From: Novosphingobium rosa NBRC 15208
GTDB taxonomy: Bacteria; Pseudomonadota; Alphaproteobacteria; Sphingomonadales; Sphingomonadaceae
Length of the DNA: 64,000 nt
Assembly (NCBI RefSeq): GCF_001598555.1
Contig: NZ_BCZE01000040.1
Span: 1 to 64,000 of the forward strand
Direction of reading: 5' to 3'
Both the position numbers and the translations under genes were made by a program. Below are positions 15,851 to 23,969 of this stretch, one piece after another (position 1 is the first letter of the stretch; each line of letters begins with the position of its first letter). The notes below the pieces were generated by a model. It had not been told where the DNA came from, searched no databases, and saw only the letters and a program-made list of their open reading frames with translations.

Positions 15851-15872
15851 CTGTATTGCATGCTTAATACAG
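15851..15872. promoter_or_regulatory. Palindromic operator-like site upstream of pcm-tolC
   Basis: CTGTATT (15851-15857), 8-bp spacer, AATACAG (15866-15872): perfect 7-bp arms in a 22-bp dyad, 17 bp upstream of the pcm start and overlapping its 5' leader. It looks like a repressor operator, TetR-like in size, or a leader hairpin. The cognate regulator is unknown. Confidence 0.6.
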
Positions 15873-16105
15873 CAATGCAATGCCTGTGATGATGACCCGC
15901 GCGTGGGTGACGCGGGTTTGCGCGCGCTATTAGGGCAAGGCGGGGGGCAAAGCCAAGAGGGCAGTTGGGGGGCAAACGCCCAACTTTGGTGGCATCCGGG
16001 GGGTTTGTTGTTGGCGAGAGGCGGCAAAGGCGCTTATGGGGCTTGCCACAAGGGACAGGCGGCGCCGAACCGGGCGCGCAATCAGACTCAAAGGACAAGC
16101 ATATC

Positions 16106-17626
16106 ATGGCCGATATGGTGACCATTCGCGAAGACGATCTGATCGAGAGCGTGGCCGACGCGCTGCAATATATCTCCTATTATCACCCGATGGACTACAT
16201 CCGCGCGCTGGGTGACGCCTATGCGGTGGAGCAGGGCCCGGCGGCCAAGGATGCCATCGCGCAGATCCTGACCAACAGCCGCATGTGCGCCGAAGGCCAC
16301 CGCCCGATCTGCCAGGACACCGGCATCGTCAACGTCTTCATCAAATGGGGCCAGAACTGCCGTCTGGAATCGGAAAAGTCGCTTCAGGATGTGGTCGATG
16401 AGGGCGTGCGCCGCGCCTACAACAATCCTGACAACAAGCTGCGCGCTTCGGTGCTGGCCGATCCGGCCTTCACCCGCCGCAACACGCGCGACAACACGCC
16501 TTGCGTGCTGCATGTCGATATGGTGCCGGGCAGCAAGATTCACATCGATGTCGCGGCCAAGGGTGGCGGCAGCGAGAACAAGTCCAAGTTCAAGATGATG
16601 AATCCCAGCGATTCGATCGTCGACTGGGTGATCGAGATGCTGCCGCAGATGGGCGCGGGCTGGTGCCCCCCCGGCATGCTGGGCATCGGCATCGGCGGCA
16701 CGGCGGAGCATTGCGTCCTCCTCGCCAAGAAGGCGCTGATGGAGCAGATCGACATGGCCCAGCTGAAAGAGCGCGGGCCCCAGAACGATCTGGAAGCCCT
16801 GCGCATCGAGATCTTCGACAAGGTCAATGCGCTGGGCATCGGCGCGCAGGGTCTGGGCGGTCTGGCCACGATCCTCGACGTGAAGATCATGGACGCCCCC
16901 TGCCATGCCGCGGGCAAGCCGGTGGCGATGATCCCCAACTGCGCCGCCACGCGCCACGCCCATTTCACGCTGGACGGCAGCGGGCCGACCTTCCTCGAAA
17001 CGCCCAAGCTGGAGGAATGGCCGCAGGTTCACTGGACCCCCAGCGCCGAGGCCAAGCGCGTCAACCTCGACACGCTGACGGCGGAAGAGGTGCAGGGCTG
17101 GAAGCAGGGCGACCGTCTGCTGCTCAACGGCAAGATGCTGACCGGCCGCGATGCCGCGCACAAGCGCATCGCCGACATGCTGGCCAAGGGCGAGGAACTG
17201 CCCGTCGATTTCACCGGCCGCGTGATCTATTACGTCGGCCCGGTCGATCCGGTGCGCGAGGAGGTTGTTGGCCCCGCCGGCCCCACCACCGCCACCCGCA
17301 TGGACAAGTTCAGCGACATGATGCTCGATCTTGGCCTGCTGGCCAGCATCGGCAAGTCCGAGCGCGGCCCGGCGGCCACCCAGGGCATCGCCAACCACAA
17401 GAGCGCCTATCTGATGGCGGTGGGCGGCGCGGCCTATCTGGTCTCGCGCGCGATCAAGGAATCGCGGGTCGTCGCCTTCGAGGATCTGGGCATGGAGGCG
17501 ATCTATGAGTTCACCGTGCAGGATATGCCGGTGACCGTGGCCGTCGATTCCGAGGGCAAGAATGTCCACCAGCTGGCGCCGCTGGTGTGGAAGGACAAGA
17601 TCGCCAAGGAAGGCCTGCTGGTCTGA
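16106..17626 (+). CDS. fumA: Fumarate hydratase, class I (4Fe-4S)
   Basis: A 506-residue iron-sulfur fumarase that interconverts fumarate and malate in the TCA cycle. Cluster ligands are expected in ICQDTGIVNVF (N-terminal half), GAGWCPPGMLGIG and IPNCAATRH. The C-terminal beta domain contains GPTTATRMDKFSDMML and GIANHKSAYLMAVGGAA. ATG 16106 follows a purine-rich AAAGGACAAG; the open frame continues upstream to 15965 without relatedness. Length matches the one-polypeptide class I form. Confidence 0.96.
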   Translation: MADMVTIREDDLIESVADALQYISYYHPMDYIRALGDAYAVEQGPAAKDAIAQILTNSRMCAEGHRPICQDTGIVNVFIKWGQNCRLESEKSLQDVVDEGVRRAYNNPDNKLRASVLADPAFTRRNTRDNTPCVLHVDMVPGSKIHIDVAAKGGGSENKSKFKMMNPSDSIVDWVIEMLPQMGAGWCPPGMLGIGIGGTAEHCVLLAKKALMEQIDMAQLKERGPQNDLEALRIEIFDKVNALGIGAQGLGGLATILDVKIMDAPCHAAGKPVAMIPNCAATRHAHFTLDGSGPTFLETPKLEEWPQVHWTPSAEAKRVNLDTLTAEEVQGWKQGDRLLLNGKMLTGRDAAHKRIADMLAKGEELPVDFTGRVIYYVGPVDPVREEVVGPAGPTTATRMDKFSDMMLDLGLLASIGKSERGPAATQGIANHKSAYLMAVGGAAYLVSRAIKESRVVAFEDLGMEAIYEFTVQDMPVTVAVDSEGKNVHQLAPLVWKDKIAKEGLLV

Positions 17627-17660
17627 TGCAGCGGATCGGCGCCATGGGTGGAGATAATCC

Positions 17661-17927
17661 ATGGCGCTGATCCTGCTGTTCGCGATGGGGATCGTGAATT
17701 TCGCGATCCATCGCGCGGTAAGTGACAGCGGCCATCCGCTGCTGGCGCAGATGCCCTGGGCGAGCCGCCGCATGGGCTATGGCTTCGGCCTCATCACCGA
17801 ATATCTGATGCTGCTGGCCTGCATGCTGATGACCGATCGCGGGTCAGGCGGTTGGGTCTGGGGCTATGGCCTCTATACGGCGGCCAATGGCGTGGCGATC
17901 TGGCTGATCCTGTCGCGGCGTATCTAG
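17661..17927 (+). CDS. Small membrane protein
   Basis: An 88-residue hydrophobic protein with an N-terminal helix (ALILLFAMGIVNFAI) and two further hydrophobic stretches (GFGLITEYLMLLACMLM and TAANGVAIWLILS). It starts 34 bp after fumarase, with GGTGGAGA upstream of ATG 17661. Family not recognised. The next gene on the strand, a phosphoesterase, follows after 32 bp, so all three may be co-transcribed. Confidence 0.75.
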   Translation: MALILLFAMGIVNFAIHRAVSDSGHPLLAQMPWASRRMGYGFGLITEYLMLLACMLMTDRGSGGWVWGYGLYTAANGVAIWLILSRRI

Positions 17928-17959
17928 CTTCACCGCTGGCCAGCGCGTAAGACGCTTGC

Positions 17960-18691
17960 ATGGCCACGCTTTTCCATATCAGCGACATTCATTTCGGGGC
18001 GCAGGACACCCATGCGCTCGACTGGTTCGCCCGCTCCGTGCGTGAGCAGCGCCCCGATGCGGTGATCTGCACCGGAGACCTCACCATGCGCGGCACCCCG
18101 CGCGAGTTCGAGGCGGCGGTGGCCTGGCTCTCCGCGTTGGAGGCCCCGGTCAGCATCGAGCCGGGCAACCACGACATGCCCTATTACTGGGAAATGTGGC
18201 ACCGCTTGCGCCGCCCCTTCGACCGCTTTCAGGCGGCCCGCGCCAAGGCTCAGAAGGATGTGCAGGTTCCGGGTGTGGCGGTGGTCTCGCTCTCCACCAT
18301 CGTGCCCGCGCAGTGGCGACTGAACTGGTCCAAGGGCCGGGTGACTCAGCCGGTGTTGGCGCGTGCGCTTCAAGATCTGAACGCGGCTTCGGCGGGGCTG
18401 AAGCTGGTGGCCTGCCACCATCCGCTGATCGACGCTGACACCCATGGCTCGGGCCAGACGCGCGGCGGCAAGGCGGCGCTGGCACAACTGGCGGCGGCGG
18501 GGGCCGATGCAGTGCTCTCGGGCCATGTGCATGACCCTTTCGATATGACGATCGATGCCGGCGGACGCCCGATCCGCGTCATCGGCGCGGGGACGCTGTC
18601 CGAACGGGTGCGCGCCACGCCGCCCAGCTACAACCGGCTGGACTGGACCGTGCAGGATGGGCTGCAGGTGCAGGTCGTCACCGCCAGCTGA
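17960..18691 (+). CDS. Calcineurin-like metallophosphoesterase
   Basis: A 243-residue enzyme with the full metal-binding set: DIHFG (residues 9-13), GDLT, GNHDM, an isolated CHHP, and GHVHDPF near residue 190. This fits the 3',5'-cAMP phosphodiesterase/Icc-like branch of the calcineurin superfamily, but substrate cannot be assigned from sequence. Encoded downstream of the small membrane protein and fumarase. Confidence 0.9.
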   Translation: MATLFHISDIHFGAQDTHALDWFARSVREQRPDAVICTGDLTMRGTPREFEAAVAWLSALEAPVSIEPGNHDMPYYWEMWHRLRRPFDRFQAARAKAQKDVQVPGVAVVSLSTIVPAQWRLNWSKGRVTQPVLARALQDLNAASAGLKLVACHHPLIDADTHGSGQTRGGKAALAQLAAAGADAVLSGHVHDPFDMTIDAGGRPIRVIGAGTLSERVRATPPSYNRLDWTVQDGLQVQVVTAS

Positions 18692-18694
18692 ATT

Positions 18695-18708
18695 GCTCCA
18701 CGTGGAAC
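18695..18708. promoter_or_regulatory. parS-like palindrome
   Basis: GCTCCACGTGGAAC differs at one base from the palindrome GTTCCACGTGGAAC, a variant of the ParB-binding parS site (classical GTTTCACGTGAAAC). It lies between the phosphoesterase stop and the rpsI terminator. A second such site is at 33787. parS sites normally cluster near the replication origin. Confidence 0.6.
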
Positions 18709-18716
18709 GCGGGCGC

Positions 18717-18744
18717 AAAAAAGGGGGCTGAAAAGCCCCCTTTT
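18717..18744. terminator. Bidirectional intrinsic terminator of rplM-rpsI
   Basis: GGGGGCT, loop GAAA, AGCCCCC flanked by six A on one side and four T on the other. It lies 26 bp past the rpsI stop and serves the convergent phosphoesterase transcript as well. Confidence 0.9.
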
Positions 18745-18769
18745 CCGTATCGGCAGTTGCCGAAGCGAC

Positions 18770-19273
18770 TTAGCGCTTCGAGAACTGGAAGCTGCGGCGA
18801 GCCTTGGCGCGGCCGTACTTCTTACGCTCGACGACGCGCGGGTCGCGAGTGAGGAAGCCAGCGGCCTTGACGGCGCTGCGCAGAGCGGGCTCGAACTTGG
18901 CCAGAGCCTGGGCGATACCGTGCTTCACGGCACCGGCCTGACCCGACAGACCACCACCCTTGACGGTGCAGACGACATCGTACTGGTCGGTACGGTCGGC
19001 CACGCCGAAGGGCTGGTTGATCACCAGACGCAGGGTCGGGCGAGCGAAGTACACTTCCTGATCGCGACCGTTGACGGTGATCTTGCCCGAGCCGGGCTTG
19101 ATCCACACGCGGGCCACGGCGTCCTTACGACGACCGGTGGCATACGAACGGCCCTGGGCGTCGATCTGCTTCTCGCGCAGCGGGGCAGTGGGAGCGGCAG
19201 GGGTGACGACGCCGGTGTCTTCGGCAACGGTGGTGCCGGCCAGATCGGCGAGAGTGTTCAGAGTCTCAGACAT
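18770..19273 (-). CDS. rpsI: 30S ribosomal protein S9
   Basis: A 167-residue S9. The conserved body runs from YATGRRKDAVARVWIKPGSGKI to the tail RAKARRSFQFSKR, whose basic end reaches the P-site tRNA. About 37 N-terminal residues (acidic, Thr/Ala/Pro-rich) precede the canonical start, which is longer than the roughly 130-residue E. coli protein but usual in sphingomonads as far as I recall. Directly follows rplM, with the stop of L13 and the start of S9 overlapping by 1 bp. Confidence 0.97.
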   Translation of the reverse strand: MSETLNTLADLAGTTVAEDTGVVTPAAPTAPLREKQIDAQGRSYATGRRKDAVARVWIKPGSGKITVNGRDQEVYFARPTLRLVINQPFGVADRTDQYDVVCTVKGGGLSGQAGAVKHGIAQALAKFEPALRSAVKAAGFLTRDPRVVERKKYGRAKARRSFQFSKR

Positions 19274-19752
19274 TATGCGCCAACCTTGTTCTTGCGGTTG
19301 AGGGCAGCAACGTCCAGCAGCTCGGGCTGGGTGCCGCCGTGCGGGTGCTCGCTGCCGGCATAGAGGTGCAGGGCGCGCATCTGATCGCGACCCAGCGGGC
19401 CACGGGGGATCATGCGCTCAACGGCCTTCTCGAGCACGCGCTCGGGGAAGCGACCGGCCAGAACCTTGTCGGCGGTGACTTCCTTGAGGCCACCGGCATA
19501 ACCGGTGTGCTTGTAGTAGGTCTGCTGCTTGAGCTTGTTGCCCGTGAACTTCACCTTCTCGGCGTTGATCACGACGACATGGTCACCGCAATCGACGTGG
19601 GGGGTGTAGCTGGGCTTGTGCTTGCCGCGCAGCAGGTTGGCGATGATCACGGCGACGCGGCCGACGACCAGACCTTCGGCATCGATGAGATGCCACTTCT
19701 TTTCGACCTCGGCCGGCTTGGCCGACGCGGTCATCTTGGAAAGAGCCTTCAT
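19273..19752 (-). CDS. rplM: 50S ribosomal protein L13
   Basis: A 159-residue L13 with KKWHLIDAEGLVVGRVA, GDHVVVINAEKVKFTG, YYKHTGYAGGLK and MIPRGPLGR. ATG 19752 gives the family-typical start; the frame continues 29 codons upstream without similarity. rplM-rpsI is the standard ribosomal pair. The 182-bp gap upstream (19753-19934) should hold its promoter. Confidence 0.97.
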   Translation of the reverse strand: MKALSKMTASAKPAEVEKKWHLIDAEGLVVGRVAVIIANLLRGKHKPSYTPHVDCGDHVVVINAEKVKFTGNKLKQQTYYKHTGYAGGLKEVTADKVLAGRFPERVLEKAVERMIPRGPLGRDQMRALHLYAGSEHPHGGTQPELLDVAALNRKNKVGA

Positions 19753-19934
19753 GGCTTTACGATTCCCGTTTTTGAAGGGGAGGGCCCCTATGAACAGCAA
19801 CCCCACCAGCGCATGCCAGCGGGAGATTGGAGCGGCCAATGTGCGAAAGGCCTTCTGGAGTCAAGGTTTCCGGGCTGTTTTCGTGGAGGTAAAATAATAC
19901 CGTTTGATTTCATGGCGTGCCGGAGGGGGATTTT

Positions 19935-20246
19935 TCAGCCTGGCAGCGCGCCTAGCCATGCGGCGGTGGCCGGGGCGGCGGCATCGCAGCGCCAGCCCAG
20001 AATCGCGGGCGTATCATAGGGATGGACCGCGGAAAGCCGCGCGATGGCCTGCTCCAGCAGGGAGGCATCGGTTTTCAGCAGCACGCCAACCTCGGTGTCA
20101 CGGTGGCGCTCGCCCTGCCAGACATAAAGCGAGGTCATGCCGGGCAGGATGTTGCCGCAGGCCACCAGCCTTTCATCCAGCAGCGTGGCGATGGCGGATT
20201 CGGCGCGGACGGAATCGGGGAAGGGGCACCAGATCAGGGCGCTCAT
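19935..20246 (-). CDS. cutA: Divalent-cation tolerance protein CutA
   Basis: A 103-residue trimeric CutA1-type protein. Family signatures are VACGNILPGMTSLYVWQGE (residues 28-46) and TEVGVLLKTDASLLEQ, then HPYDTPAILGW. ATG 20246 overlaps the end of the heme A synthase gene by 4 bp (ATGA), so the two are coupled. CutA's role in metal tolerance is poorly defined in bacteria. Confidence 0.93.
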   Translation of the reverse strand: MSALIWCPFPDSVRAESAIATLLDERLVACGNILPGMTSLYVWQGERHRDTEVGVLLKTDASLLEQAIARLSAVHPYDTPAILGWRCDAAAPATAAWLGALPG

Positions 20247-21277
20247 GCCCGGCGACCCACCGCGTGGGCGCCCCAGGCCGTGGCGGCCACCAGCAAAGCA
20301 CCAACCAGCTGATGCAGCACGGCGATGCCGATCGAAACGTCGGTCATCACGGTGGCGATGCCCAGCAGCACCTGCGTGCCGAAAGCGCTGTGAATGGCGA
20401 TGGCGGCGCGGCGGTCTCCGGCGGCCTTCACCTTGCGGGCCAGCATCACCAGCAGCGCCACCACGCCCCAGGCCCACCAGCGATGGATGAAGTGAACGAT
20501 GGCGGGATCGGTGGTGATGGCATGCAGGAAGCTTTCGCCGTTCTGGCTGGCGCCGGGCCAGAAGCTGCCGTTCATCAGCGGCCATTCATTGGTGACGCGG
20601 CCCGCGCGCAGGCCTGCCATCAGCGCGCCCCACACCAGCTGCACGGCCAGACCCAGCCCAGCCAGCGCGGCGAAGGGAGTCAGGCTGGCGGGCTTGGCGG
20701 CGGGATTTTTGGAAAGCGCCAGCAGGTCGAGCGCCGTCCACACCAGACCGGAGAGGGTGAAGAGCGCGGTGATCAGATGCGCGGCCAGCCACAGGGGGGC
20801 GACCTCGGTCATGCCCTTCTGCAGGCCGGAATGCACCATCAGCCAGCCCAAAGTGCCCTGCAGGCCGATCAGCGCCAGCAGCGCGAACAGCCGCGGTTTA
20901 TAGCCTGCCGGAATCGTGCCCCGCACCCAGAACCACGCCAAGGGCAGCGCCACGGCCATGCCGATGATCCGGCCCAGCACGCGGTGGATATACTCCCAGA
21001 AGAAGATGCCCTTGAACTCGGACAGGGTCATGCCCGCATGCACGGCGGCATATTGGTCGATCTGGCGGTAATGCGCGAATTCCTGATCCCAGGCGTCCTG
21101 AGTCAGCGGAGGCAGCGTGCCGCTGATCGGCTTCCACTCGGTGATCGACAGGCCGGATTCGGTCAGGCGCGTGATGCCGCCCACCACCACGATCAGCACC
21201 ACCAGCGCGGCCACCGCCAGCAGCCAGCGCGCCATCAACCGAGCCTGAGTTGAGGAGGTGGTGCCTGTCGCCGCCAT
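20243..21277 (-). CDS. ctaA: Heme A synthase (COX15/CtaA)
   Basis: A 344-residue, eight-helix membrane protein that oxidises the C8 methyl of heme O to make heme A for cytochrome aa3 oxidases. Conserved pieces are GGITRLTESGLSITEWKPISG near the N-terminus, EYIHRVLGRIIG, HFIHRWWAWG and the final VLHQLVGALLVA with the histidine ligands. It is preceded by GAAAGGACA. The COX15-type length and motifs are normal. Confidence 0.95.
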   Translation of the reverse strand: MAATGTTSSTQARLMARWLLAVAALVVLIVVVGGITRLTESGLSITEWKPISGTLPPLTQDAWDQEFAHYRQIDQYAAVHAGMTLSEFKGIFFWEYIHRVLGRIIGMAVALPLAWFWVRGTIPAGYKPRLFALLALIGLQGTLGWLMVHSGLQKGMTEVAPLWLAAHLITALFTLSGLVWTALDLLALSKNPAAKPASLTPFAALAGLGLAVQLVWGALMAGLRAGRVTNEWPLMNGSFWPGASQNGESFLHAITTDPAIVHFIHRWWAWGVVALLVMLARKVKAAGDRRAAIAIHSAFGTQVLLGIATVMTDVSIGIAVLHQLVGALLVAATAWGAHAVGRRA

Positions 21278-21383
21278 GGCAGCTGTGTCCTTTCGCAGAA
21301 TGCCGCAAAACGGCGGGTTTGCGCGTTACTGGCGGCAGTTGGCGGGTGAGGCAAGGTGAAAGGATGTCCAAGGGGCCTTGCGA

Positions 21384-21402
21384 AATGTGATGTTATTACA
21401 TA
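21384..21402. promoter_or_regulatory. Zur-like box upstream of merC-thiSG
   Basis: AATGTGATGTTATTACATA matches the gamma-proteobacterial Zur consensus AATGTTATAATATAACATT at 14 of 19 positions. It starts 30 bp upstream of the merC ATG in the gap divergent from ctaA. Zinc repression by Zur is an inference from this match; no zur gene is in the window. Confidence 0.55.
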
Positions 21403-21413
21403 AATGCCATGCC

Positions 21414-21785
21414 ATGAGCACCATCGCTACCATGATTCGTGGCCGCATCGATCGCATTGGCGTGCTTCTGTCGGCGCTGTGCATGGTGCATTGCGTTTCG
21501 AGCGTGGTGCTGGTGGCGCTGCTTGGCGTGGGCGGCGGTGTGCTGATGAACCCGCGCATCCATGAAATCGGTCTGGCAGCGGCGCTGGTGATCGGCGCAT
21601 TGGGGCTGGGCATGGGCATGCTGCGCCATGGCAAGCGCGGTCCGCTGGCGCTGGGCGGCTTCGGCCTGGCGCTGATGGGCATGGGTCTGCTGGCGCCGCA
21701 CGGTCTGGCCGAGGCCGCGCTGACCATCGCGGGCGTCACCCTGCTGGCCACTGGACATATCGCCAACTTGCGCCACGGCGACTAA
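21414..21785 (+). CDS. MerC-domain membrane protein
   Basis: A 123-residue protein with four hydrophobic helices of the MerC family. The characteristic pair of a cysteine and CxxHC is in LLSALCMVHCVSSVVLVAL (helix 1). MerC proteins carry Hg2+ in mer operons; stand-alone sphingomonad forms are often linked to Zur, which fits the Zur-like box here. ATG 21414 is chosen over upstream in-frame codons. The stop lies 6 bp before the ThiS-ThiG gene. Confidence 0.85.
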   Translation: MSTIATMIRGRIDRIGVLLSALCMVHCVSSVVLVALLGVGGGVLMNPRIHEIGLAAALVIGALGLGMGMLRHGKRGPLALGGFGLALMGMGLLAPHGLAEAALTIAGVTLLATGHIANLRHGD

Positions 21786-21791
21786 CGCGGC

Positions 21792-22793
21792 ATGGGCGAG
21801 CCCATGTCTGAAAACATCACCATCACCGTCAACGGCGAGCAGCGCCGCATCGCATCGGGCGCCAGCGTGGCCGATCTGGTTGCGGAGATTGGCCTCAATC
21901 CCGCCAAGGTCGCCGTAGAGCGCAATGGCGAGATCGCCCCGCGCTCGACTTTGGCGCAGGTGGCGCTGGGTGAGGGCGATACTCTTGAAATCGTGCATTT
22001 TGTAGGAGGTGGCGACGTGAGCGTGGATGATTCCTGGACGGTGGCGGGGCGCACCTTCAACTCGCGCCTGATCGTGGGCACCGGCAAGTACAAGGACTTC
22101 GCCCAGAACGCCGCCGCGCTGGAAGCCTCGGGCGCGGAGATCGTCACCGTGGCTGTGCGCCGCGTGAATGTGTCGGATCCCAACGCCCCGATGCTGACCG
22201 ACTTCATCGATCCCAAAAAGGTCACCTACCTGCCCAACACCGCCGGCTGCTTCACCGCTGACGATGCCATCCGCACCCTTCGCCTTGCGCGCGAGGCGGG
22301 TGGTTGGGATCTGGTCAAACTGGAGGTGCTGGGCGAGGCGCGCACGCTCTACCCCGATATGCGCGAGACCCTGAAGGCCACCGAGGTGCTGGCCAGGGAA
22401 GGTTTCCACCCCATGGTCTATTGCGTGGACGATCCCATCGCCGCCAAGCAGCTTGAGGAGGCCGGGGCCGTGGCGATCATGCCTCTGGGCGCGCCGATTG
22501 GCTCGGGTCTGGGCATCCAGAATCGCGTCACCATCCGTCTGATCGTGGAGGGCGCCAAGGTTCCGGTGCTGGTCGATGCCGGGGTGGGCACGGCCTCCGA
22601 TGCTGCCGTGGCCATGGAGCTGGGGGTCGATGGCGTGCTGATGAACACCGCCATTGCCGAGGCCAAGGACCCCATCCGCATGGCCCGCGCCATGAAGCTG
22701 GCGGTGCAGGCGGGGCGTGATGCCTATCTCTCGGGCCGGATGGCGACTCGGAAATATGCCGATCCTTCGAGTCCTTTGGCGGGGATGATTTGA
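21792..22793 (+). CDS. thiG: ThiS-ThiG fusion (sulfur carrier / thiazole synthase)
   Basis: A 333-codon frame joining a ThiS-like ubiquitin fold (residues 5-73, ending VGG) to ThiG (about 77-333), which makes the thiazole phosphate of thiamine. ThiG signatures: VGTGKYKDF, VTVAVRR, KLEVLG with the Schiff-base lysine, IMPLGAPIGSG and LVDAGVGTASDA. Fusions of this kind are known. A strong AGGAGGT (22004-22010) precedes an in-frame GTG at 22017, so free ThiG may also be produced. ThiS may start at ATG 21804 rather than 21792. Confidence 0.93.
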   Translation: MGEPMSENITITVNGEQRRIASGASVADLVAEIGLNPAKVAVERNGEIAPRSTLAQVALGEGDTLEIVHFVGGGDVSVDDSWTVAGRTFNSRLIVGTGKYKDFAQNAAALEASGAEIVTVAVRRVNVSDPNAPMLTDFIDPKKVTYLPNTAGCFTADDAIRTLRLAREAGGWDLVKLEVLGEARTLYPDMRETLKATEVLAREGFHPMVYCVDDPIAAKQLEEAGAVAIMPLGAPIGSGLGIQNRVTIRLIVEGAKVPVLVDAGVGTASDAAVAMELGVDGVLMNTAIAEAKDPIRMARAMKLAVQAGRDAYLSGRMATRKYADPSSPLAGMI

Positions 22794-22810
22794 GTCAGAA
22801 AAAGTAAGGT

Positions 22811-23049
22811 GCGAGGGTGTCACCCCCTCGCGCTCCCTTTACTGTCTTCGTTGCGTGCCGACTAAGCGTGGTGCCCAGATTCATCTTGCCGCAGGCACTT
22901 GAAATCGTTGTCCGCAATCGTTTGAAATCATGATTGATTGCCTTACGCCGTTTTGGCGTCGGGCAGGTGGAGAGGTCGGTCGCAACGATCGGGTGCCACC
23001 GCCTTAACGCCGGAAGACGGCCCGGGAGCGTGAGGGTGTTAACCCTCGC
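22811..23049 (+). repeat. Intergenic repeat element copy 5 (orientation A)
   Basis: A 239-bp, more diverged copy. Left hairpin and GCTCCCTTTACTGTCTTCGTTGCG are intact. The right end is GGAAGACGGCCCGGGAGC with a hairpin in which GCGAGGG has become GTGAGGG (still pairing by G-U), followed by TTTTTATCTTT. It occupies most of the 382-bp gap between thiSG and the next gene; the rest (23050-23175) shows no other feature. Confidence 0.85.
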
Positions 23050-23175
23050 TTTTTATCTTTTTCAGCCCTCCATCCCGGGATTCCCCGGATAATGGTTAAG
23101 CTGCCGATAACCTCTTTCATGCAATCCTTTGGCATCGACTCCGAAGCGGGATCTTTGGTGAGGGACTTGACGATC

Positions 23176-23703
23176 ATGGCGACGACTTCTTCTGCGCCTC
23201 TGGCCATCGCGGAACTCCGTGAATTTGCCGGTTTTACGCCTTGTGAACAGCGCTACATCAAGCGCAGCCTCGACGTCGGGCTGGGGCGTCAGGATGCTTT
23301 CAAGCTCTGGGCGCGCGATGTTGACGAAATCGGCAGCATCCGCAGCCAGTACGTCGCCTATCAGGATCTGAAGATCCTGCGCGCCGCCGCGCCGACCGAC
23401 CAGAGCTTCGAAGCGCTCGACACCTATCTGGGCACGCTGATCCGCCTGACGGCCTTCGATCTGGCGCAGGACCGCCTGACGGGCTTTTCGGCCTTCCGTT
23501 TCCTCTATGAGCGTCTGCTGGGTGCCGCTGCCCGCCCTTGGTTGCCTGCTGCGTTTTGCGCTGCCGCCGCCCTGCCGCAGATCCGCCCGGAGCGCCGCAA
23601 GAAGTTGCTTCAGTCGATCAGCGAGGCTGCTGCCACAGCGCCGGGCTGGTCAACGAAAGAGCCGCAGTTCTTCCCCGAGTGGGTGGAGAAGGAAGCGGCT
23701 TAA
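23176..23703 (+). CDS. Conserved-looking hypothetical protein
   Basis: A 175-residue soluble, mostly helical protein I do not recognise. It has no signal peptide or membrane segment. Notable is FTPCEQRYIKRSLDVGLGRQ in the first third and an aromatic C-terminus (PQFFPEWVEKEAA). ATG 23176 (MATTSSAPLAIAELREF) is chosen; the frame is open from 23092 but the extension is atypical. Codon use fits the chromosome. Flanked by repeats on both sides. Confidence 0.65.
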   Translation: MATTSSAPLAIAELREFAGFTPCEQRYIKRSLDVGLGRQDAFKLWARDVDEIGSIRSQYVAYQDLKILRAAAPTDQSFEALDTYLGTLIRLTAFDLAQDRLTGFSAFRFLYERLLGAAARPWLPAAFCAAAALPQIRPERRKKLLQSISEAAATAPGWSTKEPQFFPEWVEKEAA

Positions 23704-23719
23704 GGTTTAAAGGGAAGGT

Positions 23720-23948
23720 GCGAGGGGATTATCCCCTCGCGCTCCCGGAACGTCTTCCGACGCACTGGCAGGGGCACCGCATCGTAGCGCGCAGGCTCTC
23801 CACCTGCACAACATAAAGGCGCCGCAGGCAGTCATGCCTCTGGCGCCTTTTCCCGTTTAAAGGCCTGCGGCGCAGCAAGCTGGGCACAGGGCCGAACCCG
23901 AAGCGTAAGGTAGACATGAAAGGGAGCGCGAGGGTGTAACACCCTCGC
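23720..23948 (-). repeat. Intergenic repeat element copy 6 (orientation B)
   Basis: A 229-bp copy between convergent genes. The left hairpin stem is extended by GA/TC (GCGAGGGGA…TCCCCTCGC) and the right by TG/CA, an example of compensatory change. Inner ends are GCTCCCGGAACGTCTTCCG and GGCCGAACCCGAAGCG … GAAAGGGAGC. The GCCGCAGGC/GCCTGCGGC pair is in the centre. Confidence 0.92.
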
Positions 23949-23969
23949 ATTCACCCCTTCCAATTCCCT

